From: Mycobacterium sp. MBM
GTDB taxonomy: Bacteria; Actinomycetota; Actinomycetes; Mycobacteriales; Mycobacteriaceae
Length of the DNA: 64,000 bases
Assembly (NCBI GenBank): GCA_021648845.1
Contig: JAKJHY010000002.1
Span: 248,001-312,000 of the forward strand
Reading direction: 5' to 3'
Position numbers and translations under genes: made by a program. How positions within the stretch are numbered: the stretch's first letter is position 1; every line of letters begins with the position of its first letter. Under the pieces are notes generated by a model, which worked only from the letters and a program-made list of their open reading frames with translations, had not been told where the DNA came from and did not search any database. Below are positions 49,614 to 58,978 of this stretch, one piece after another.

Positions 49614-51278
49614 ATGACACAGGAGCTCGGCGATGAGGTGCGCAGTGCGGACCTCGACACTGATCTTGACCGGCTGACCGCCACCAAGGAGACGCTCGAG
49701 GACTACACGCTGCGCTTCGCCCCGCGCAGCTACCGCAAGTGGTCCACCCGGGTGGTCGGCATCTCCGCCCTCGGCGGCATTGCCTACCTCGCCGATTTCG
49801 CCATCGGCGCGAACATCGGTATCGCCTATGGCACCACCAATGCGTTGTGGGGCATCTTGATCTTCGCGGTCGTGGTGATGGTGACCGGATTCCCGCTCGC
49901 CTACTACGCGGCGCGCTACAACGTGGACCTGGACCTGATCACCCGAGGTAGCGGATTCGGCTACTACGGCTCGGTGGTCACCAACGTCATCTTCGCGACG
50001 TTCACGTTCATCTTCTTCGCGCTCGAAGGTTCGATCATGGCGCAGGGCCTCGAGCTCGGCCTCGGCATACCCCTGTGGGTCGGCTATGCGGTCTCGACGA
50101 TCATCATCTTCCCGTTGGTCATCTACGGCATGAAAGTGCTTTCCACCCTTCAGGTCTGGACCACACCATTGTGGCTGGTGCTGATGGTCGCGCCGTTTGT
50201 GTATCTGGTTGTCAGCCACCCCGAGTCGGTCGGCGAGTTCTTCGCCTATCGGGGCGAGAGCGGCACCGCGGGCTTCGACCTCGGTATGACGCTGCTGGCT
50301 GCCGGGGTGTGCCTGTCGCTGATCGTCCAGATCGCCGAGCAGATCGACTATCTGCGCTTCATGCCGCCCCGCACGCCGGAGAACAACCGCAGCTGGTGGA
50401 CGTGGATGTTCCTGGCCGGACCGGGATGGGTGATCTTCGGCGCCATCAAACAGGTCATCGGCCTCTTCCTGGCGGTGTACCTGATCGCCAACGTCTTCGA
50501 CGGCGCGGTGGCGAGCGCGAACGAGCCGGTGCACCAGTTCCTGGAGATCTATCGCAACTTCCTGCCACCGTGGCTGGCGATGACGCTGGCGGTGATCCTG
50601 GTGGTGATCAGCCAGGTGAAGATCAACGTCACCAATGCCTACTCCGGATCGCTGGCCTGGACCAACTCGTTCACCCGGGTTACCAAGCACTACCCAGGCC
50701 GTCTGGTGTTCCTGGCGTTCAACCTGCTGATCGCGCTGATCCTGATGGAAGCCAACATGTTCGCATTCCTGAACTCCATCCTGGGGTTCTACGCCAACTG
50801 CGGTATCGCCTGGGTCGTCGTGGTCGCCTCGGACATCGTGTTCAACAAGTACCTGCTGAAGCTCTCCCCCATGGCACCCGAATTCCGCCGCGGGATGCTC
50901 TACGCCATCAACCCGGTGGGGTTCGTGTCCCTGTTCATCGCGGCCGGGGTGTCGCTGCTGACCTTCTTCGGAGTCCTCGGCGAGGCCATCAGGCCGTACT
51001 CACCTTTGGTGGCCATGGTGCTCGGACTGGTACTTCCGCCGATCATCGCCGTCGCCACCAAGGGCAAGTACTACCTGCGCCGCTCCGACGACGGTATCGA
51101 TCTGCCGATGTATGACGAGCTGGGCAACCCGTCGGGCGAGCACCTCAAATGCCATGTGTGCCATCACGATTACGAGCGACCCGACATGATGAAGTGCGCG
51201 ACCCACGACGCGTTCGTCTGCTCGCTGTGCCTGTCGACGGACAAGGTCGCCGACCACGTGCTGCCCGCCCAGACCTAG
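49614..51278 (+). CDS. Purine/cytosine-type permease (NCS1) with zinc-finger-like C-terminal tail
   Basis: A 554-residue transporter of about 12 helices in the purine-cytosine permease class: GGIAYLADFAIGANIGIAYG in the first helices, QIAEQIDYLRFMPPRTPENNRSWW in mid-protein and KINVTNAYSGSLAWTNSFTRVTKHYPGR later. After the last helix comes a charged cytoplasmic stretch and then a Cys/His-rich tail: C513-x2-C516-x11-C528-x2-H531-x4-C536-x2-C539 and H548. The spacing is close to a B-box zinc finger. Such a tail is not part of the usual NCS1 transporter. Substrate unknown. Its ATG follows a 97-base gap after the dehydrogenase gene; no strong ribosome site. Confidence 0.85.
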   Translation: MTQELGDEVRSADLDTDLDRLTATKETLEDYTLRFAPRSYRKWSTRVVGISALGGIAYLADFAIGANIGIAYGTTNALWGILIFAVVVMVTGFPLAYYAARYNVDLDLITRGSGFGYYGSVVTNVIFATFTFIFFALEGSIMAQGLELGLGIPLWVGYAVSTIIIFPLVIYGMKVLSTLQVWTTPLWLVLMVAPFVYLVVSHPESVGEFFAYRGESGTAGFDLGMTLLAAGVCLSLIVQIAEQIDYLRFMPPRTPENNRSWWTWMFLAGPGWVIFGAIKQVIGLFLAVYLIANVFDGAVASANEPVHQFLEIYRNFLPPWLAMTLAVILVVISQVKINVTNAYSGSLAWTNSFTRVTKHYPGRLVFLAFNLLIALILMEANMFAFLNSILGFYANCGIAWVVVVASDIVFNKYLLKLSPMAPEFRRGMLYAINPVGFVSLFIAAGVSLLTFFGVLGEAIRPYSPLVAMVLGLVLPPIIAVATKGKYYLRRSDDGIDLPMYDELGNPSGEHLKCHVCHHDYERPDMMKCATHDAFVCSLCLSTDKVADHVLPAQT

Positions 51279-52168
51279 ACCACGGCGGCCCGGTGCCGCA
51301 CGTCCCCCGCGGGATAGTGCGGCCGCAGCGCGGCGGCGAGAATGCGGTCGAGCGTGCGGTCGGGCAGCAACGGTAACCAGCGGATCAGGGCGGCTTCGCG
51401 GCCGACCGGATAACGCGTACGGGGTTTGCGTGCCGTCACCGCCTTGACGATGATCTTGGCTGCGGCGTCGGCGGGCACACCCGACTCGGTGGACGACGCG
51501 GCCTGGCCGTTCACCGCGCGCACCAGGGCGCCGTAGCGCGCACTCTGCTCGGCTGTCATGGTCGACACCAGCTCACCAGCCGTGGCGATTGCCCGCTCGA
51601 GCATTTCCGTGCGCACGGCCCCCGGTTCGATCACCACCACCCCGACACCGAATGCAGCCATCTCGCGTCGCAGCGAATCGCTGACGGCTTCGAGCGCGAA
51701 TTTCGTTGCGGCATAGGGACCATAGGCAGCCATCGCGACCCGGCCGCCGACCGAGCTGATGTTGACCACCCGCCCCTTGGCGAGCATCAGCGCCGGCAGC
51801 AGCGCCTGGGTGACGGCTACCTGACCGAAGAGGTTGACCTCGAACATGCGGCGCCACTCGTCGATCGCGAATACCTCGATCGGCACGTTGGCCTGGATGG
51901 CGGCGTTGTTCACCAACGCCCGCACCGACCGGCCCTGCGGGTCGTCGTTCACGCGATCGCCCAGCGCCCGGATGTGGTCCGCGTTGGTGATGTCGAGGAT
52001 GACCGGCTCGATACCGGGCGCCCGGATCGCGTCGCCGTCCTGCTGGCGCCGGACACCGGCGAGGACATGGAACCCCCGCTCGGCCAGCGCGCGTGCCGTG
52101 GCGGCGCCGATTCCCGCGGACGCACCCGTCACGACCACCAACTCGGAGATTTCAGATGACGATGTCAT
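51275..52168 (-). CDS. Short-chain dehydrogenase/reductase under TetR control
   Basis: A 297-residue classical SDR: TGASAGIG at 14-21, NNAAIQANVPIEVF, RVVNISSVGGRVAM with catalytic Ser and YGPYAATKFALEAV with Tyr and Lys. Start ATG 52168 lies inside a perfect palindrome, AGATGAC-GAT-GTCATCT, so its expression is likely blocked when the site is occupied. The stop overlaps the end of the convergent permease gene by four bases. Substrate unknown. Confidence 0.9.
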   Translation of the reverse strand: MTSSSEISELVVVTGASAGIGAATARALAERGFHVLAGVRRQQDGDAIRAPGIEPVILDITNADHIRALGDRVNDDPQGRSVRALVNNAAIQANVPIEVFAIDEWRRMFEVNLFGQVAVTQALLPALMLAKGRVVNISSVGGRVAMAAYGPYAATKFALEAVSDSLRREMAAFGVGVVVIEPGAVRTEMLERAIATAGELVSTMTAEQSARYGALVRAVNGQAASSTESGVPADAAAKIIVKAVTARKPRTRYPVGREAALIRWLPLLPDRTLDRILAAALRPHYPAGDVRHRAAVV

Positions 52169-52170
52169 CT
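52154..52170. promoter_or_regulatory. TetR operator 1
   Basis: AGATGAC-GAT-GTCATCT is a perfect inverted repeat with 7-base arms, covering the SDR start codon (52168-52166). A near-identical copy is centred 35 bases away. Confidence 0.65.
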
Positions 52171-52188
52171 CGACAACACTACGCCTCC

Positions 52189-52205
52189 AGATGACACTGT
52201 CAACT
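52189..52205. promoter_or_regulatory. TetR operator 2
   Basis: AGATGAC-ACT-GTCAACT repeats operator 1 with one arm mismatch, and ends three bases before the first tetR ATG (52209). A further half-site AGATGAC lies at 52207-52213 over that ATG. Confidence 0.65.
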
Positions 52206-52208
52206 AAG

Positions 52209-52790
52209 ATGACACCCATGGTGACCCGCGTTGAATCGGCCGCCGCGACACGCCGCGCCCTGCTCGACGATGCCGCAAAGCTGCTCGAGCTCGGAGGTCC
52301 CGACGCCGTGACATTTCGTGAGGTCGGCTCGCGGACCGGCCTGAGCCGTGGCGCGCCCTACCGCCACTTCGCCAACAAGGACGCCCTGCTGGCGGCGGTT
52401 GCCGTCGAAGGCTGGGAGCGCATCGGTGATCGCATGTCCACGCTACGGACCGACACGCAGCTGCTACCCGCCGACAAACTGCGCGCGGCGCTGCTGAGCA
52501 TCATAGAGATCAGCAGGCAGCAGCCGTATCTGTATCAACTGATGTTCAGCGCACCGGCGGGAGACCCCACCGCGGTAGCCCGTGCCGCACAACACATGTG
52601 CGACGAATTCACCGCCATCGTCGCCATGACCGTCGACCCACGGGCCGCGCAGCGCTGCTCCGCTCTGCTGCTGACCGGTGCCCATGGCGCCGCAGGCCTG
52701 GAATCCAGTGGCCTGCTCAGCAACGACAAATGGCACACCACCGCCGAGGAACTCAGCGACAACCTGATCGCCGCAATCGCCCCGAGTTAG
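52209..52790 (+). CDS. TetR-family transcriptional regulator
   Basis: A protein of 193 residues from ATG 52209, or 190 from ATG 52218. The HTH is [50 protein letters not shown]; the C-terminal part ([33 protein letters not shown]) fits the TetR WHG group. It is divergent from the SDR, and twin 17-base operators lie in the 40-base gap, overlapping both start regions. So it most likely represses both genes. Its stop overlaps the pdxT stop by a few bases on the other strand. Confidence 0.9.
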   Translation: MTPMVTRVESAAATRRALLDDAAKLLELGGPDAVTFREVGSRTGLSRGAPYRHFANKDALLAAVAVEGWERIGDRMSTLRTDTQLLPADKLRAALLSIIEISRQQPYLYQLMFSAPAGDPTAVARAAQHMCDEFTAIVAMTVDPRAAQRCSALLLTGAHGAAGLESSGLLSNDKWHTTAEELSDNLIAAIAPS

Positions 52791-53377
52791 CGGCCGGCCA
52801 CCATATCCACGAACATCGCATGCACCCGGCGGTCGCCGGTGACCTCGGGGTGAAATGAGGTGGCCAGCACCTTGCCCTGGCGTACCGCGACGGGATGTCC
52901 GGCCGCGGTGGCCAGCACCTCGACCTCGGGGCCGATCCGTTCCACCCAGGGGGCGCGGATGAACACCGCGTGCACCGGAGTGTCGAGGCCGGTGAACGTC
53001 AGGTCTTCCTCGAAGGAATCGACCTGACGACCGAACGCGTTACGGCGCACCGTCATGTCTATGCCGCTCAGCGGGAGCGCCTCGCGCCCGGGGACCCCGG
53101 CGTCCAGGATCTCGTGGGCCAGCAGGATCATGCCCGCACAGGACCCGTAGGCGGGCAGCCCGTCACGTAACAGCCCGCGAAGCGGCTCCAGCAACTCGAA
53201 TTCTCGCAGCAGATGGCTCATCGCGGTCGACTCGCCGCCCGGAATGACCAGTGCGTCAACGGATTTCAACTCGACGAGCCGGCGCACCGTGACTGCCTCG
53301 GCGCCGGCCTCGGTCAGCGCCGCCAGATGCTCGCGGGTATCGCCCTGCAGGGCGAGCACCCCGACCCGGACACTCAC
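52787..53377 (-). CDS. pdxT: Pyridoxal 5'-phosphate synthase glutaminase subunit
   Basis: A 196-residue class I glutaminase releasing ammonia from glutamine for Pdx[17 protein letters not shown] opens the protein, [13 protein letters not shown] follows, the nucleophile is Cys80 (YGSCAGMI), and the triad ends with His176 and Glu178 (SFHPEVTGD). GTG start at 53377 overlaps the tesB2 stop (GTGA). Order pdxS-tesB2-pdxT is as in M. tuberculosis Rv2606c-Rv2604c. Confidence 0.96.
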   Translation of the reverse strand: MSVRVGVLALQGDTREHLAALTEAGAEAVTVRRLVELKSVDALVIPGGESTAMSHLLREFELLEPLRGLLRDGLPAYGSCAGMILLAHEILDAGVPGREALPLSGIDMTVRRNAFGRQVDSFEEDLTFTGLDTPVHAVFIRAPWVERIGPEVEVLATAAGHPVAVRQGKVLATSFHPEVTGDRRVHAMFVDMVAGR

Positions 53378-54222
53378 CGGGCAGCTGGGGTGAAGCCGCG
53401 CTGATAGCGGGTCAGACCCTCCTGCATCACGGCCGCCACCATCTCACCGTACTGGTTGTACAGCTTGCCCTGGGTCAGCGCACGTCCACCGCACGCCGAC
53501 GGCGAGGACTGGTCGTAGAGCAGCCATTCATCGGCGCGGAACGGCCGCATGAACCACATCGCGTGATCGAGCGACGCGATCATCAGATGCTTACGCTCGT
53601 CGGGATGATTCACCTGCGCCGAACCGAGCAGGGTCAGGTCGCTCAGGTAGGCCAGCGCGCAGATGTGCAGCACCGGATCATCGGGCAGCGGGTCGCGGTG
53701 ACGGAACCACACCTGCTGCTGAGATGCCTTGCCGGGCAACCGATTGACCTTCTCGCGGGGAACGATGCGTACGTCCCACTCGTCGAACTGCCGGAAGCTG
53801 GCGTCGTCGAAGACCTTCGAGTTGGTCTTGAACCCGGGGATATCGTCGGGTCCGGGTGCGGCGGGCATGGCGTCCTGATGCTCGATCCCACTCTGATCGG
53901 TCTGGAACGAGGCCGACATGCTGAAGATCGTCTGGCCGTGCTGCACGGCGCTGACCCGGCGGGTGGCAAACGATCCGCCGTCGCGGATGCGTTCCACCAG
54001 GTACACCGACGGTGAGCGGGCGTCGCCGGGGCGCAGAAAATAGCCGTGCAGCGAGTGGACCTGGAACTTCGGGTCGACCGTGCGTACCGCCGAGACCAGC
54101 GACTGCCCGGCCACGTGGCCGCCGAAGGTGCGCTGCAGAAAACCGGATTCCGGGCTGAATACCCCACCGCGGTAGATGTCGACTTCGAGTTGCTCGAGGT
54201 CGAGGATTTCTTCGATGGACAT
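53374..54222 (-). CDS. tesB2: Acyl-CoA thioesterase II
   Basis: A 282-residue double-hotdog thioesterase. [21 protein letters not shown] and [11 protein letters not shown] mark the first hotdog; [40 protein letters not shown] marks the second with the catalytic Asp and Gln/Thr. It lies 9 bases downstream of pdxS and overlaps pdxT by four bases. Hydrolyses fatty acyl-CoA. Why it sits between the two PLP synthase genes is unknown, but the arrangement is conserved in mycobacteria. Confidence 0.94.
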   Translation of the reverse strand: MSIEEILDLEQLEVDIYRGGVFSPESGFLQRTFGGHVAGQSLVSAVRTVDPKFQVHSLHGYFLRPGDARSPSVYLVERIRDGGSFATRRVSAVQHGQTIFSMSASFQTDQSGIEHQDAMPAAPGPDDIPGFKTNSKVFDDASFRQFDEWDVRIVPREKVNRLPGKASQQQVWFRHRDPLPDDPVLHICALAYLSDLTLLGSAQVNHPDERKHLMIASLDHAMWFMRPFRADEWLLYDQSSPSACGGRALTQGKLYNQYGEMVAAVMQEGLTRYQRGFTPAAR

Positions 54223-54231
54223 CGGTGGTGA

Positions 54232-55137
54232 CTACCAGCCTCGTTCGGCGAGCCGGTGGGGCTGCGCGATGTCCTCCACGTTGATGCCGACCATGGCCTC
54301 GCCGAGCCCGCGCGAGACCTTGGCCAACACATCGGGATCGTCGTAGAAGGTGGTGGCCTTCACGATCGCCGCGGCGCGCGCCGCCGGGTCACCGGACTTG
54401 AAGATGCCCGAGCCGACGAACACGCCCTCGGCGCCCAGCTGCATCATCATCGCCGCATCCGCGGGGGTAGCGATACCGCCCGCGGTGAACATGGTCACCG
54501 GCAGCTTGCCGGCCCGGGCCACCTCGGCCACCAGCTCGTAGGGCGCCTGCAGGTCCTTGGCCGCCACGAACAACTCGTCCTCGCTCAGCGATCCCAACCG
54601 GCGGATCTCGCCGCCGATGGACCGCATGTGCGTGGTCGCGTTGGAGACGTCGCCGGTACCGGCCTCACCCTTGGAACGGATCATCGCCGCGCCCTCGGTG
54701 ATGCGCCGCAGCGCCTCACCGAGGTTGGTCGCCCCGCACACGAACGGGACGGTGAAGCGCCACTTGTCGATGTGATTGGTGTAGTCGGCCGGGGTCAACA
54801 CCTCGGACTCGTCGATGTAGTCCACCCCGAGGCTCTGCAGGATCTGGGCCTCCACGAAATGGCCGATGCGCACCTTGGCCATCACCGGGATGGTGACCGC
54901 GGCGATGATGCCCTCGATCATGTCCGGGTCGCTCATCCGCGAGACACCGCCCTGGGCGCGGATGTCGGCGGGCACACGCTCCAACGCCATCACCGCCACC
55001 GCGCCCGCGGCCTCGGCGATACGCGCCTGCTCGGGGGTGACGACGTCCATGATGACACCGCCCTTGAGCATCTCGGCCATCCCGCGCTTCACCCGCGCGG
55101 TACCGGTCTGAGTACCGGAACCCGGTGCGGTTTCCAT
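54232..55137 (-). CDS. pdxS: Pyridoxal 5'-phosphate synthase subunit PdxS
   Basis: A 301-residue TIM-barrel enzyme making PLP from ribose 5-phosphate, glyceraldehyde 3-phosphate and ammonia. [18 protein letters not shown] opens the domain; the Schiff-base lysine is Lys88 in [10 protein letters not shown], and RSKGEAGTG carries the second lysine. ATG 55137 follows AAGGAG at the usual distance; an in-frame ATG 15 bases upstream overlaps that site and is unlikely. First gene of pdxS-tesB2-pdxT. Confidence 0.97.
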   Translation of the reverse strand: METAPGSGTQTGTARVKRGMAEMLKGGVIMDVVTPEQARIAEAAGAVAVMALERVPADIRAQGGVSRMSDPDMIEGIIAAVTIPVMAKVRIGHFVEAQILQSLGVDYIDESEVLTPADYTNHIDKWRFTVPFVCGATNLGEALRRITEGAAMIRSKGEAGTGDVSNATTHMRSIGGEIRRLGSLSEDELFVAAKDLQAPYELVAEVARAGKLPVTMFTAGGIATPADAAMMMQLGAEGVFVGSGIFKSGDPAARAAAIVKATTFYDDPDVLAKVSRGLGEAMVGINVEDIAQPHRLAERGW

Positions 55138-55204
55138 CAGTATCTCCTTCACATCGCTACCGATTCAGTGTAGGGGTGGTGCCAAATCAATTGGATCCGC
55201 AGTC

Positions 55205-56239
55205 TCAGCGGATCAGCTGAGGCTGCGTACCAGGCCCGGCGCCCCGTACATCGGCAAGCTCGCCGGCCTGTGCCAGCAGTTCGCCGAGCTGCAGCGGATA
55301 GACGGTTTGCCCCTTGGCGACCAGCTCGCCGATCATTGTCTCATCGCACCAGAGATGACCGTGAAGGTAGCGGCGCTCCAGGTCCGTGTGACCCGTGGTA
55401 ACCGGCTCGAAGTGCGCCGTCCGGTGCACGAAGAACAGTTCCTCGCTGCGCATCAGCGCTCCGTTGAAGTCGATGAGGGCCTCCCGGCGCCACACCGGGC
55501 CCACCAGTTCGGCCGGGGACACCGCCAGACCGGTCTCCTCGGCCAACTCCCGGACCGCGGCCTCCACCAGTTCTTCCCCCGGTTCGACCTCCCCGCCGAC
55601 GGTGAACCACCAGCGCGGCGCCTCGACAGCACCGCGGGCCGGGTCGGAGCCACAGAACAGCAGCACCCGGCCGGCCTCGTCGAGCACGATGACGCGCGCC
55701 GACACCCGCCGGCTGACCTGCCCGGAATCCCGCGCCGCCGGACCGGCCCGCTCGGCGATCTCGAAATAGGTGGGCAGTGCCGCGGTGCCGCCCAGGTGCA
55801 ACAGCCGCACCAACGGCCGCTCCCGCAGGGCCAGCGTGTCGCGCACGGCGTCGTTGTGGAAGCGGCGGGCCAGCAACACCCGCGCCTCCGCATCGGCGAG
55901 CTCGGCCACCAGCGCGACCGGTAGCGACAGCGGGTCCACACTTTCCAGCGCGGCCGACAGTTCGTTCTCCGCCGCCTCCCGCATGGCGCGGGGAGCGCGT
56001 TCGGCGGCATCGGCGAGGGCCGCCAACCGCCGCCCCTCCGGTGCGCGCCCGTAGGCATCCACGGCGACCGCACGCGCGACCACCGCCCGGCGGGCCAACA
56101 GCCCGTCCAATGCCTGCCAGGACAGGTCGTAGCGCACGTGCAAGCGGTCCAACCGGTTGGCGGTCAGGTAGGCCCAGCTGCCGAGCAGCAACAGCACGGC
56201 GCCCACCAGCACCGCGAGCACGATCAGCGCGACCGTCAT
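55205..56239 (-). CDS. Membrane-anchored NUDIX hydrolase, Rv2609c-like
   Basis: A 344-residue protein. One N-terminal helix (VALIVLAVLVGAVLLLLGSWAYLTA) anchors it; about 150 residues of helical sequence follow; the NUDIX box GX5EX7REUXEEXGU is complete at residues 216-238 (GEVEPGEELVEAAVRELAEETGL). Its ATG overlaps the pimA stop (ATGA), so it belongs to the thrS-pimA operon, as Rv2609c does. Probably hydrolyses a nucleoside diphosphate-linked compound at the membrane; the substrate is not known. Confidence 0.9.
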   Translation of the reverse strand: MTVALIVLAVLVGAVLLLLGSWAYLTANRLDRLHVRYDLSWQALDGLLARRAVVARAVAVDAYGRAPEGRRLAALADAAERAPRAMREAAENELSAALESVDPLSLPVALVAELADAEARVLLARRFHNDAVRDTLALRERPLVRLLHLGGTAALPTYFEIAERAGPAARDSGQVSRRVSARVIVLDEAGRVLLFCGSDPARGAVEAPRWWFTVGGEVEPGEELVEAAVRELAEETGLAVSPAELVGPVWRREALIDFNGALMRSEELFFVHRTAHFEPVTTGHTDLERRYLHGHLWCDETMIGELVAKGQTVYPLQLGELLAQAGELADVRGAGPGTQPQLIR

Positions 56240-57369
56240 GACCCGGCCACCTGCACCTTGGCCCCGACACCGCTCACGGTCTCGTACACCCGCATGATCT
56301 CGCCGGCCACCACCGACCAGTCGTAGCGCTGCACCGCCACCGACGCCGCCCCCACGTAGCGCTTGCGCGCCTGGTCGTCGCCCAATAGTTCGATCAGGCT
56401 GGTGGCCAACGCATCCGGGTCCTCGACCGGCACCAGGCGGCCGGCTTCGCCATCGTTGAGGACGCGCCGGAAGGCGTCCAAATCGCTGGCCACCACCGCG
56501 GTGCCGGCCGCCATCGCCTCCACCAGGACGATGCCGAAACTCTCGCCGCCGGTGTTGGGGGCGCAGTACACATCGGCGCTGCGCAGCGCCGAGGCCTTGG
56601 TGGCGTCGTCCACGGCGCCCAGGAAACGCAGGTTGGCCGCGCACCGGCCGGCCTGGGCGGTCAATTCGTCCTCATCGCCGCGGCCCACCACCAGCACCTC
56701 GACATCGGGGAATGCCGCCACCAGCCGGGGCAGCGCGGCCAGCAGGACCGCCATCCCCTTGCGCGGCTCGTCGAAGCGTCCGAGGAACAGCACCGAGCGC
56801 CCCGGGCGCGGGTAACCGTCCAGCAGGGGCGCCGACGCGAACTCCGAGACCGGCACCCCGTTGGGGATTTCGACGGCGTCGGAACCCAGCGCCTCCATCT
56901 GCCAGCGCCGGGCCAGATCCGATACCGCGATGCGACCGACGATCTTCTCGTTCAGCGGCCGCAACATGCCCTGGAACACGCTCAGCGTCAACGATTTCGT
57001 GGTCGAGGTGTGGAATGTGGCCACGATCGGCCCCTCGGCGATCATCAGCGCCAGCATCGACACACTGGGCGCGTTCGGCTCGTGCAGGTGCAGGACATCG
57101 AAATCCCCCTCGACGAGCCACTTCTTGACCTTGCGATGGGTGGCGGGGCCGAACCGCAGCCGCGCGACCGAGCCGTTGTACGGGATGGGGACGGCGCGAC
57201 CGCCGGACACCACGAAATCGGGCAGCCGGGAACCCGCATCGGCCGAGGAGGGCGCCAGCACGCTGACGTGATGGCCGTCGGCCAGGAACACCTCGGCCAG
57301 TTGCAGCACGTGGGCCTGTACACCGCCGTGCACATCGAACGAGTACGGGCACACCATCCCGATCCGCAT
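56236..57369 (-). CDS. pimA: Phosphatidylinositol alpha-mannosyltransferase PimA
   Basis: A 377-residue GT4 glycosyltransferase that adds the first mannose from GDP-mannose to phosphatidylinositol. It starts MRIGMVCPYSFDVHGGVQAHV, with VLHLHEPNAPSVS in the N-terminal domain, LGRFDEPRKGMAVLLAALP in the hinge and the E-x7-E motif in GGESFGIVLVEAMAAGT. ATG 57369 overlaps the patA stop (TGATG); longer frames upstream are antisense noise within patA. Peripheral membrane enzyme on the cytoplasmic face, essential in mycobacteria. Confidence 0.97.
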   Translation of the reverse strand: MRIGMVCPYSFDVHGGVQAHVLQLAEVFLADGHHVSVLAPSSADAGSRLPDFVVSGGRAVPIPYNGSVARLRFGPATHRKVKKWLVEGDFDVLHLHEPNAPSVSMLALMIAEGPIVATFHTSTTKSLTLSVFQGMLRPLNEKIVGRIAVSDLARRWQMEALGSDAVEIPNGVPVSEFASAPLLDGYPRPGRSVLFLGRFDEPRKGMAVLLAALPRLVAAFPDVEVLVVGRGDEDELTAQAGRCAANLRFLGAVDDATKASALRSADVYCAPNTGGESFGIVLVEAMAAGTAVVASDLDAFRRVLNDGEAGRLVPVEDPDALATSLIELLGDDQARKRYVGAASVAVQRYDWSVVAGEIMRVYETVSGVGAKVQVAGS

Positions 57370-58316
57370 CAGCCCTCCAGGCGGATGCGGCGCTCGGCGG
57401 ACAGATCGGCGACCCACTGCGGTTGCAGCATGTGCCAGTCCGCCGGGAATTCGGCGATACCGGCGGCGAAGTGATCGGCCAACGTCTGGGTGATGCGGCC
57501 GATGTCGCCGCCGGAGGTGTCCACCGGGGCGTGGATCCGCAGACCCCATGCATCGCCCTCGAACCAGGTGTGCGCCGGCAACAATGCCGCCCCGGTTTGC
57601 ACCGCCAGCTTCGCCGGACCGGACGGTAACCGGGTCTGCTCACCGAAGAAGTCGACCGGAACGCCCGAACGGGTCAGGTCGCGGTCGGACATCAGGCAGA
57701 CCAGTCCATTGGCGTTGAGGCGGTCGACCAGGATCTCCGAGGGCGGCCGGGCGCCCCCGGTCAGCGGCAGCACCTCGAATCCGAGGCTCTCGCGGTAGGC
57801 GACGAACCGGTTGTACAGCGACTCCGGTTTCAGCCGCTCGGCCACGGTGGCGAACGGCCCGAAGGTGTTCGTCAGCCACACCCCGGCGATATCCCAGTTA
57901 CCACTGTGCGGTAACGCGAGCACCACCCCGCGACCGGCCGCCAGCCCCTGCCCGATGTGGTGGTCGCCCTCGACCAATTCCTGCACCTTCGCGGTGACCG
58001 CCCGGTGGTCCATCGACGGCAGCCGGAACGCCTCGCGCCAGTACCGCCCGTAGGAGGCCAGCGATGCCCGCACCAGACCGGCCGGCACCTGCGTGGCCGG
58101 CACGCCGAGCACTCGGCCCAAATTCTTGCGTAGCTGTTCGGGCCCGCCGCCGCGCGCCGCGTACAGCGCCCCGGCATCGAACATGTTGCGGGCGGCGAAC
58201 TCCGGCATGGCCCGCACCATGCGCCAGCCCGTCGCATAACCGAGATCCGACAGCTGCCCGCCCAGCGGTACCCGGAAGCCGCCGAAGCGGGGCAGCCCCG
58301 ACGTCGGTGTGCTCAC
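57369..58316 (-). CDS. patA: PIM acyltransferase PatA (Rv2611c-like)
   Basis: A 315-residue protein of the LpxL/HtrB-like lysophospholipid acyltransferase class. The catalytic motif H-x4-D is H137-SGNW-D142 in LALPHSGNWDIAG. Further conserved stretches are FEVLPLTGG and VCLMSDRDLTRSGVPVDFFGEQTRLPSGPAKLAVQTGAALLP. GTG start 58316 overlaps the pgsA stop. In mycobacteria PatA transfers palmitate to the mannose added by PimA, which matches the gene order. Confidence 0.94.
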   Translation of the reverse strand: MSTPTSGLPRFGGFRVPLGGQLSDLGYATGWRMVRAMPEFAARNMFDAGALYAARGGGPEQLRKNLGRVLGVPATQVPAGLVRASLASYGRYWREAFRLPSMDHRAVTAKVQELVEGDHHIGQGLAAGRGVVLALPHSGNWDIAGVWLTNTFGPFATVAERLKPESLYNRFVAYRESLGFEVLPLTGGARPPSEILVDRLNANGLVCLMSDRDLTRSGVPVDFFGEQTRLPSGPAKLAVQTGAALLPAHTWFEGDAWGLRIHAPVDTSGGDIGRITQTLADHFAAGIAEFPADWHMLQPQWVADLSAERRIRLEG

Positions 58317-58978
58317 CCGGCGTCCCCTTCGGCCGTCGGCGCCGCGGGTTCGGTGGGCATCCGGTCCATCGCGCCCGGTGAGGTACGCACGGCGTGCAGT
58401 CGCTGCGCCAGGGTGACCAGGCTGGCCACGGCCAGCAGCCACATCGCGATATCCAGCAGCAGCGGCAATCCGAACAGCCCGGACAGTCCGGCCCCGGTCA
58501 GCGCGATGACCAGGCGCTCGGGACGCTCGATGATGCCCCCGTCGCCGCGCAGTCCACTGGCCTCGGCGCGCGCCTTGATATACGAGATGACCTGCGAGGT
58601 GACCAGGCAGATCAGGATGGCGACCACCAGTGCGGCGTTGTGCATGCCGAACGCGGCCCACCAGGCCAGCCCGCAGAAGATCGCCCCGTCACCGATACGG
58701 TCACATGTCGCGTCGAGCACCGCACCGAACCGGGTGCCGCCACCACGTTCCCGGGCCATCGCCCCGTCGAGCATGTCGGCGAGCACGAAGAACCAGACGG
58801 CGACCCCGCCCCACCACAGCTGACCGATCGGGAACAGGGTGAGGGCCGCGACGACCGAACCCGCCGTCCCGAGGATGGTGATGCTGTCCGGGGTCAGGCC
58901 GGTGCGCAGCGCCGCCCGGGCGATCGGACGGGACAGCTTGGTGTAGGCCGCCCGCGTCATCAGATAGAAGTTGCTCAC
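58313..58978 (-). CDS. pgsA: Phosphatidylinositol (phosphate) synthase
   Basis: A 221-residue CDP-alcohol phosphotransferase joining CDP-diacylglycerol and inositol phosphate (PIP synthase, M. tuberculosis PgsA1). The motif D-x2-D-G-x2-A-R-x8-G-x3-D-x3-D is complete from Asp68 to Asp93. Five or six helices follow the typical layout. GTG 58978 ([12 protein letters not shown]) overlaps the HIT gene stop; an apparent longer frame upstream is just the 33-base repeat read in another frame. Provides the lipid that PimA and PatA use. Confidence 0.95.
   Translation of the reverse strand: MSNFYLMTRAAYTKLSRPIARAALRTGLTPDSITILGTAGSVVAALTLFPIGQLWWGGVAVWFFVLADMLDGAMARERGGGTRFGAVLDATCDRIGDGAIFCGLAWWAAFGMHNAALVVAILICLVTSQVISYIKARAEASGLRGDGGIIERPERLVIALTGAGLSGLFGLPLLLDIAMWLLAVASLVTLAQRLHAVRTSPGAMDRMPTEPAAPTAEGDAG

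Noticed and set aside
49494..50690. 398-codon minus-strand frame opposite the permease
   Set aside because: Low-complexity D/H/R/Q sequence, no motif; the plus strand encodes an evident membrane protein.
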